Program-made: the position numbers and the translations under genes
Part shown: positions 58,955-64,000 of the stretch, piece by piece
How the letters are laid out: the number at the start of each line of letters is the position of its first letter
Position numbering within the stretch: the stretch's first letter is position 1
Assembly: GCF_014650555.1 (NCBI RefSeq)
Contig: NZ_BMVE01000004.1
Span: 248,001 to 312,000, forward strand
Origin: Streptomyces goshikiensis
Lineage (GTDB): Bacteria > Actinomycetota > Actinomycetes > Streptomycetales > Streptomycetaceae
DNA length: 64,000 nt
Reading direction: 5' to 3'
The notes under the pieces: generated by a model
Told to the model about the DNA's origin: nothing
Database searches by the model: none
Seen by the model: only the letters and a program-made list of their open reading frames with translations

Positions 58955-60778
58955 ATGACTTCTGCCGCGTCCGCGCCCCGACGTGCCCGTGTCCGTGCCC
59001 CCGAGCTGATCGGCGAGGGGGGCTGGCTCAATACGGGCGGGAAGGATCTGACCCTCGCCGACCTGCGAGGGCGGATCGTCATCCTGGACTTCTGGACCTT
59101 CTGCTGCATCAACTGCCTGCACGTCCTCGACGAGCTGCGCGAGCTGGAGGAGAAGCACCGCGACACCGTCGTGATCATCGGTGTGCACTCCCCGAAGTTC
59201 GTGCACGAGGCCGAGCACGCGGCCGTCGTCGATGCCGTCGAGCGGTACGAGGTGCACCACCCGGTGCTGGACGACCCGAAGCTCGCGACCTGGAAGCAGT
59301 ACGCCGTACGGGCCTGGCCGACGCTCGTCGTGATCGACCCCGAGGGTTACATCGTCGCGCAGCACGCCGGTGAGGGGCACGCCCACGCCCTCGCGCGGCT
59401 CGTGGCGGAGCTGGAGGCCGAGCACGAGACCAAGGGGACCCTGCGGCGCGGGGACGGGCCGTACGTGGCGCCCGAGGCGGTCGCGACCGACCTGCGGTTC
59501 CCCGGGAAGGCGCTCCTGCTGCCGTCCGGGAACTTCCTGGTGTCGGACTCGACCCGGCACCAGCTGGTGGAGCTCGCCGCCGACGCGGAGAGCGTCGTAC
59601 GCCGCATCGGCAGCGGGGAGCGCGGCTTCGGGCCGGACGCCTTCAGCGAGCCGCAGGGGCTGGCGCTGCTGCCCGACGGGTCCGTCGTCGTCGCCGACAC
59701 CGTCAACCACGCGCTGCGCCGCTTCGACCCGGCCACCGGCTCCGTCGAGACCGTCGCCGGGACCGGGCGGCAGTGGTGGCAGGGCTCGCCGACCTCCGGC
59801 CCCGCGCTGGAGGTCGACCTGTCCTCGCCGTGGGACGTGGCCTGGTGGCAGGGCAAGGTGTGGATCGCCATGGCCGGCGTGCACCAGCTGTGGACCTGGG
59901 ACCCGCAGACCCGGACCGTGGAGGTCGCCGCCGGCACCACGAACGAGGGCCTGGTGGACGGGCCCGCCGCCGAGGCCTGGTTCGCGCAGCCGTCCGGGCT
60001 CGCGGCCACCGAGGACCGGCTGTGGGTCGCCGACCCCGAGACCAGCGCCCTGCGGTACCTCGAAGCGGCCCCCGACGGCGAGGGCTACGTCGTCACCTCC
60101 GCCGTCGGCACCGGGCTCTTCGACTTCGGCCACCGCGACGGCGACGCGGGCCAGGCGCTGCTCCAGCACCCGCTCGGGGTGACCGCCCTGCCCGACGGCT
60201 CGGTCGCGGTGTGCGACACGTACAACCACGCGCTGCGCCGCTTCGATCCGGCGACCGGCCAGGTCACCACGCTCGCCACCGATCTGCGCGAGCCCAGCGA
60301 CGCGGTGCTCGCCGGGAACGACATCGTCGTCGTCGAGTCCGCCCGGCACCGGCTGACCCGGCTGCGGCTGCCCGAGGAGGCGGTCCGGGTCGACGCGGTC
60401 GCGCACCGCACGCAGCGCGCCGCGACCGAGGTCGCCGCGGGCACGCTCCGTCTCGACGTGGTCTTCCAGGCGCCGAGCGGCCAGAAGCTCGACACCCGGT
60501 ACGGGCCCTCGACGCGGCTGCTGGTGTCCTCGACGCCGCCGGAACTGCTGCTGGGCGGGGAGGGCGCCGGGACGGACCTGTTCCGCGAGCTGGCGCTCAA
60601 CCCGGAGCTCACCGAGGGCGTGCTGCACGTCTCCGCGATGGCGGCGTCCTGCGACGACGACCCGGACAACGAGTACCCGGCCTGCCACGTCCACCAGCAG
60701 GACTGGGGCGTCCCGGTGTCGGTGACCGCCTCCGGCGCGACCCGGCTCCCGCTGGTCCTCGCCGGCATGGACGGCTAG
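58955..60778 (+). CDS. NHLRC2-like thioredoxin/NHL-repeat protein
   Basis: Protein of 607 residues in the same domain order as animal NHLRC2. An N-terminal thioredoxin-like domain (about 15-160) has the redox motif C51-I-N-C54 in FWTFCCINCLHVLDEL and WPTLVVIDPEGYIVAQHAGE. It is followed by a six-bladed NHL beta-propeller (about 180-480) with repeats such as EPQGLALLPDGSVVVADTVN and HPLGVTALPDGSVAVCDTYN. The C-terminal 120 residues form a beta-sandwich-like module with three cysteines. No signal peptide, so probably cytoplasmic. Thiol-disulfide activity is inferred from the CxxC; the role in bacteria is unknown. Confidence 0.9.
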   Translation: MTSAASAPRRARVRAPELIGEGGWLNTGGKDLTLADLRGRIVILDFWTFCCINCLHVLDELRELEEKHRDTVVIIGVHSPKFVHEAEHAAVVDAVERYEVHHPVLDDPKLATWKQYAVRAWPTLVVIDPEGYIVAQHAGEGHAHALARLVAELEAEHETKGTLRRGDGPYVAPEAVATDLRFPGKALLLPSGNFLVSDSTRHQLVELAADAESVVRRIGSGERGFGPDAFSEPQGLALLPDGSVVVADTVNHALRRFDPATGSVETVAGTGRQWWQGSPTSGPALEVDLSSPWDVAWWQGKVWIAMAGVHQLWTWDPQTRTVEVAAGTTNEGLVDGPAAEAWFAQPSGLAATEDRLWVADPETSALRYLEAAPDGEGYVVTSAVGTGLFDFGHRDGDAGQALLQHPLGVTALPDGSVAVCDTYNHALRRFDPATGQVTTLATDLREPSDAVLAGNDIVVVESARHRLTRLRLPEEAVRVDAVAHRTQRAATEVAAGTLRLDVVFQAPSGQKLDTRYGPSTRLLVSSTPPELLLGGEGAGTDLFRELALNPELTEGVLHVSAMAASCDDDPDNEYPACHVHQQDWGVPVSVTASGATRLPLVLAGMDG

Positions 60779-60808
60779 GACCAGCGCGGAAGGGACGGCC
60801 GACAGGCC

Positions 60809-61096
60809 CTAGTGGGCGGCGCGGCAGGCGCCGCTCGCGACGTTCGCGGAGATGCCGACGGCCGTCAGGCTCGCGGCGCAGCTGGTCTGGTTGCCGATCG
60901 AGCCCTCGTAACAGGCCTGGCCGATGCCGGCCGTCCCCTTCTTGCTGCTGTGCTGCGCGATGTACTTCTCGCAGTCCTGGACGCTGGTGGGGGCGGCGGC
61001 GGTCGCGGCGGTGGCGGCCGGGGCGGCGAAGACGATGCCGCCGGTGGCGAGGACCAGACCGGCCAGGATGCCGGGGATACGGGCCGACGGACGCAT
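60809..61096 (-). CDS. Small secreted cysteine-rich protein
   Basis: Precursor of 95 residues. A Sec signal peptide (RPSARIPGILAGLVLATGG then IVFAAPAATA) probably ends near residue 33. The mature part of about 60 residues has four cysteines in DCEKYI, QACYEG, SCAASL and ACRAAH, spaced as two likely disulfides. It is basic and polar, without a known family match to me; the size and Cys pattern recall small secreted actinobacterial proteins that act as inhibitors or surface factors. The ATG at 61096 follows AGGTG. It is monocistronic. Confidence 0.72.
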   Translation of the reverse strand: MRPSARIPGILAGLVLATGGIVFAAPAATAATAAAPTSVQDCEKYIAQHSSKKGTAGIGQACYEGSIGNQTSCAASLTAVGISANVASGACRAAH

Positions 61097-61285
61097 GCGG
61101 ATGCACCTGCTCTCACGGTCGGTCACGCGGTCCGCGGGCGGGCCGGACCGCGGGCGGGGGCGACGCGGAGCCGGCACTCCGGGGGGCGGCCGGCTCGCGC
61201 TGCGGTCACCCTCGCCCTTCCGACGCTAGAGCACCCCACCGGCCCCCGCACCCCGCCCGCGCCGCCCGCCCGGCGGCGCCGGCCG

Positions 61286-62578
61286 TCAGCCCCGCAGGAA
61301 CGCCACCAGCGCGTTCGCCAGCAGGTACGGGTCGTCCGCCCCGCACAGCTCCCGGGCGCTGTGCATCGAGAGGATCGCCACGCCGATGTCCACGGTGTGG
61401 ATCCCGTGCCGGGCCGCCGTGATCGGGCCGATCGTGGTCCCGCACGGCATCGAGTTGTTGGAGACGAACGTCTGCCACGGCACCCCGGCCCGCTCGCAGG
61501 CGGCCGCGAACACCGCGCGCCCGGTGCCGTCCGTCGCGTACCGCTGGTTGACGTTGACCTTCAGGATCGGGCCGCCGTTGGCGCGCGGGTGGTGCGTCGG
61601 GTCGTGCCGCTCCGGGTAGTTGGGGTGCACGGCGTGCCCGGTGTCGGAGGACAGGCAGATGGTGCCGGCGAAGGCCCGCGCGCGGTCCTCGTACGAGCCG
61701 CCGCGCGAGAAGACTGAACGTTCCAGCACGTTCCCCAGGAGCGGCCCGTCCGCCCCGGTGTCGGACTGCGAGCCGTTCTCCTCGTGGTCGAACGCCGCCA
61801 GCACCGGGATGTACTCCAGGCCCTCGGAGGCCGAGACGGCCGCCAGCGCCGCGATGCCCGCGTGCACCGACACCAGGTTGTCCATCCGCGGGCCGGCCAC
61901 CAGCTCGCGGTCCCGCCCCAGGTACGACGGCGGCTCGATGGAGTGCACCATCAGGTCCCAGCCGGCCACCGAGCCCTGCGGCAGGCCCTCTTCCTCCTCC
62001 AGGAATGCGATCAGGTCGCCCTCCTGTACGTCGCCCAGACCCCAGATCGGCTGCATGTGCCGCTGCTTGTCGAGCTTCAGGCCATCGGAGTTCGCCGACC
62101 GGTCCAGGTGCACGGCGAGTTGGGGTACGCGCAGCAGCGCGCGGTCCACGTTCACCAGGCGCTCGGTGCCGTCGCGCAGGGTCAGCCGCCCGGCCAGCCC
62201 CAGGTCCCGGTCCAGCCAGGTGTTGAGCAGGGTGCCGCCGTAGACCTCGACGGCGATCTGCCGCCAGCCCTGCGAGCCCGTGTCGGGAAGCGGCTTCACG
62301 CGCAGGTTGGGGGAGTCGGTGTGCGCGCCGACGATGCGGAACGGGGTGTGCGCGCGGGCGCCTTCCGGCACGTACCACGCGATGAGCGCGCCCCCGCGGA
62401 GGACGAACTTGCCACCGGTCCCCGCGTCCCAGGCGTCCGTTTCCGACAACTGCCTGAAGCCTGCCTTTTCCAGCCGCTCGGCCGCATTGGCCACGGCGTG
62501 GTACGGCGACGGACTGGCCGCCAAAAAGGTCATCAGATCGTCGGTGTGGCCGCGGTCGAAGCGGGCGGGAGAGCTCAT
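61286..62578 (-). CDS. M18-family aminopeptidase
   Basis: Dodecameric di-zinc aminopeptidase of 430 residues that trims acidic or other N-terminal residues from peptides, cytoplasmic. Metal-ligand and catalytic regions are clear: His in VGAHTDSPNLRVKP, the Glu pair in LAAFDHEENGSQSDTG, SSDTGHAVHPNYPERHD and the final His in LSMHSARELCG. Length and motif order fit aspartyl aminopeptidase/ApeB. ATG 62578 (MSSPARFDRG) has AAGGTG upstream; the longer frame from 62611 is doubtful. Confidence 0.93.
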   Translation of the reverse strand: MSSPARFDRGHTDDLMTFLAASPSPYHAVANAAERLEKAGFRQLSETDAWDAGTGGKFVLRGGALIAWYVPEGARAHTPFRIVGAHTDSPNLRVKPLPDTGSQGWRQIAVEVYGGTLLNTWLDRDLGLAGRLTLRDGTERLVNVDRALLRVPQLAVHLDRSANSDGLKLDKQRHMQPIWGLGDVQEGDLIAFLEEEEGLPQGSVAGWDLMVHSIEPPSYLGRDRELVAGPRMDNLVSVHAGIAALAAVSASEGLEYIPVLAAFDHEENGSQSDTGADGPLLGNVLERSVFSRGGSYEDRARAFAGTICLSSDTGHAVHPNYPERHDPTHHPRANGGPILKVNVNQRYATDGTGRAVFAAACERAGVPWQTFVSNNSMPCGTTIGPITAARHGIHTVDIGVAILSMHSARELCGADDPYLLANALVAFLRG

Positions 62579-62680
62579 GTGGTTCACCTTAACGACGGTC
62601 GTGTTCGCCATGGCCGGACTGCGGCGGATAGCCCAGGGTCGGGGCCGCGTGCGGGGTTCGGCCCCGCGGGCCCCTCGCTC

Positions 62681-63418
62681 TCAGCCCGGCGGACGCTCGA
62701 ATCTGCGCTGCAACTGACGGCGCTCGCCCCGCTTGATGCGCGGGAGCATCTCGGGGGTCTGCGCCGGGCGCTGCGCGCGCCTTTTGCGTCCGGCGCAGAA
62801 GATACAGCCCTCACCGGGGGGCGCGTCCGGGTCGATGGGGGCGCCGGGGTGCTCGGAGCAGCCGGAGGCGTTGCGCGGCCGGGACAGTTCGCGGGCCACG
62901 ATGAACGCGCGGTGCAGATCGTCCGCGAGCCGGACGAAGTCCTCGGCGGGGGAGGAGATGCTCAGGTGGAAGCGGCGGTCCTCGACGGTGCGCAGCTGCG
63001 CCCGCAGCACCTCGTGCGTGTACGGGGGCTCGGGGACGGGGTAGCCCAGCCTGCGCTGCTCCCCGGCGGGCGGGGCGGCGGCCGCCGGGCGGCCGCCCCG
63101 GGAGCGCAGGCCGAGGCGGCGGCGGTCGTTGCAGATCAGGCAGCGGCCCCAGCCGTCGGGTGCCTCGGGGTCCAGGGCGCCGTTGGGGTGCTCGGGGCAG
63201 CCGGTGTAGCTCTTGGCGGGAGCGAGCCCGGCGGCGGTCTGGAACGCGGTGTAGAGGGCGTCGGCGATGCCCTCGTACTCGGCGGGGTGGGAGCCGTCGT
63301 ACAGCTCGCGCAGGTGGTCGCCGAGGCTGCCCAGGCCCGCCTGCAGCTCCTTGAGGGCGTACGGCCGCCCGGTGGGGACGGAGTACCCCCTGCTGCCGTG
63401 CTGATCCTGTGGACTCAT
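62681..63418 (-). CDS. Unknown protein with duplicated Cys/His (zinc-knuckle-like) modules
   Basis: Protein of 245 residues that I do not recognise. Two equivalent modules are visible: GCPEHPNGALDPEAPDGW...CLICNDRRR (about residues 73-102) and GCSEHPGAPIDPDAPPGE...CIFCAGRKRR (about 186-213). Each has Cys, His and a CxxC that could bind zinc. Each is preceded by a roughly 70-residue helical stretch (ALKELQAGLGSLGDHLRELY and VLRAQLRTVEDRRFHLSISS), so the whole protein looks like an internal duplication. The C-terminus is very basic (RIKRGERRQLQRRFERPPG), suggesting nucleic-acid contact. Leaderless start. Confidence 0.65.
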   Translation of the reverse strand: MSPQDQHGSRGYSVPTGRPYALKELQAGLGSLGDHLRELYDGSHPAEYEGIADALYTAFQTAAGLAPAKSYTGCPEHPNGALDPEAPDGWGRCLICNDRRRLGLRSRGGRPAAAAPPAGEQRRLGYPVPEPPYTHEVLRAQLRTVEDRRFHLSISSPAEDFVRLADDLHRAFIVARELSRPRNASGCSEHPGAPIDPDAPPGEGCIFCAGRKRRAQRPAQTPEMLPRIKRGERRQLQRRFERPPG

Positions 63419-63424
63419 GCTACG

Positions 63425-63430
63425 AGCGTG
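63425..63430 (-). promoter_or_regulatory. -10 box CACGCT of leaderless gene 63418
   Basis: On the minus strand CACGCT, six bases (CGTAGC), then ATG 63418; a variant of the window's leaderless pattern. Confidence 0.45.
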
Positions 63431-63554
63431 CCATGAACGACCGACAAGACGGGAACGCGGCGGCCTCGCGGCCCGGGGCCACAACGCGGCGGCGGCCGGA
63501 CCCCCCGTACGGAGGTCCGGCCGCCGGCGTGCGTGACGGGCTGGGCGGTGCGGC

Positions 63555-64000
63555 CTAGAAGGCGGCCTCGTCGAGCTCCATCAGGGAGTTGTCGACCGAC
63601 TCGGCGAGCGCGCGGGCGACCGAGACGTTCGGCAGGATCTGGGACGCGAAGAACTTCGCGGCGGCGATCTTGCCGGTGTAGAAGGGCACGTCCTTCGCGG
63701 AGGCGCCGGCCAGCTTCTCGGCGGCCACGGCCGCGCCCTTGAGCAGCAGGTATCCGACGACCACGTCGCCGGACGCCATCAGCAGGCGGGTGGTGTTCTG
63801 GCCGACCTTGTAGATGTTCTTGACGTCCTCGCCGGTGGCGGTGAGGTCGACGATCATCTGGCCGACGATGGCCTCCAGGTCCACGGCGGCCTTGGCGAGC
63901 GCGTCGCGGGCACCGGCCAGCTCCTCGCCGCCGACGGCCTCGGCCAGGAACTTCTTGATCGTCTCGGAGAGGACGTTCAGCGAGGCACCCTGGTCGCGGA
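63555..64000 (-). CDS. Acyl-CoA dehydrogenase, C-terminal part (cut by window edge)
   Basis: Only the last about 148 residues are in the window; the rest lies beyond base 64000. The visible sequence has the helical Acyl-CoA_dh_C region (LNVLSETIKKFLAEAVGGEE, then VGQMIVDLTATGEDVKNIYK and LLMASGDVVVGYLLLKGAAV) and ends MELDEAAF. This C-terminal domain is typical of the large (about 600 residue) actinobacterial acyl-CoA dehydrogenases related to very-long-chain and electron-transfer-flavoprotein-dependent types. The start and catalytic Glu are outside the window. Confidence 0.85.
   Translation of the reverse strand, partial: RDQGASLNVLSETIKKFLAEAVGGEELAGARDALAKAAVDLEAIVGQMIVDLTATGEDVKNIYKVGQNTTRLLMASGDVVVGYLLLKGAAVAAEKLAGASAKDVPFYTGKIAAAKFFASQILPNVSVARALAESVDNSLMELDEAAF

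Overview
The window is high-GC actinobacterial chromosome, almost certainly Streptomyces. The signs are strong third-position GC bias, many GTG and TTG starts, frequent ATGA/GTGA overlaps, a bacterial proteasome activator (Bpa), mycothiol-type enzymes, F420/PPOX proteins and two perfect copies of the Streptomyces parS site GTTTCACGTGAAAC. Those parS sites and the ftsW-pstP-fhaB-fhaA block suggest the core chromosome arm near oriC. From memory, the gene order resembles the S. coelicolor region from about SCO3846 down to the two bkd clusters; I could not check this. No IS element, prophage, CRISPR array or biosynthetic megacluster is visible.

Layout. 1-3378 (minus): end of the cell-wall/cell-division signalling operon fhaA-fhaB-pstP-ftsW (ftsW runs off the left edge). 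3672-3754: tRNA-Leu(CAG). 4032-9384 (plus): a NarL-type two-component pair whose kinase has an extra C-terminal membrane and extracellular module, a DUF2252 protein, a parS palindrome, a J-domain-like coiled-coil protein and a rhodanese. 9392-14365 (minus): phenylacetyl-CoA epoxidase operon paaABCDE followed by an acyl-CoA dehydrogenase. 14513-16413: a DUF5819 plus HTTM membrane pair. 16414-16775: intergenic repeats. 16776-17522: a SpoU-type RNA methyltransferase. 17530-21478: paaN divergent from paaH-paaR. 21611-25802: an Lrp-type regulator divergent from a branched-chain 2-oxoacid dehydrogenase operon (E1a-E1b-E2). 25905-30229 (minus): a quinone oxidoreductase, then the operon mobA/DUF6457-moeA-K+ channel with a parS at the last junction. 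30423-30959: bpa. 31042-35313 (minus): PadR regulator, ABC ATPase and a 953-residue FtsX-type permease.

35454-36041: small secreted protein. 36201-39837: two divergent Ser/Thr kinases. 39936-41127: PPOX-type protein and DevR-like response regulator. 41435-45087: second branched-chain 2-oxoacid dehydrogenase operon. 45235-48728: acetyltransferase, an EF-Tu-domain-2-like protein, PPOX enzyme and DUF1266 protein. 48861-52131: SDR, then a papain-like protease followed directly by a chagasin-like inhibitor. 52203-54211: GntR regulator and MFS transporter. 54186-64000: mostly small housekeeping or unknown genes (DinB/maleylpyruvate-isomerase type, nitrilase, LURP-one, ATP-grasp-like, DUF4240, Uma2, NHL-thioredoxin, small cysteine-rich secreted protein, M18 aminopeptidase, a duplicated Cys/His protein) and the C-terminal end of an acyl-CoA dehydrogenase.

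How the genes work together. The paa genes, paaN/paaH and one bkd operon share a near-identical 18-bp TetR-type operator, which suggests that PaaR (20891) coordinates aromatic and branched-chain acyl-CoA catabolism. At least twelve genes here appear leaderless: a TAnnnT -10 box sits 5-8 bases before the start codon. That signal also helped choose starts.
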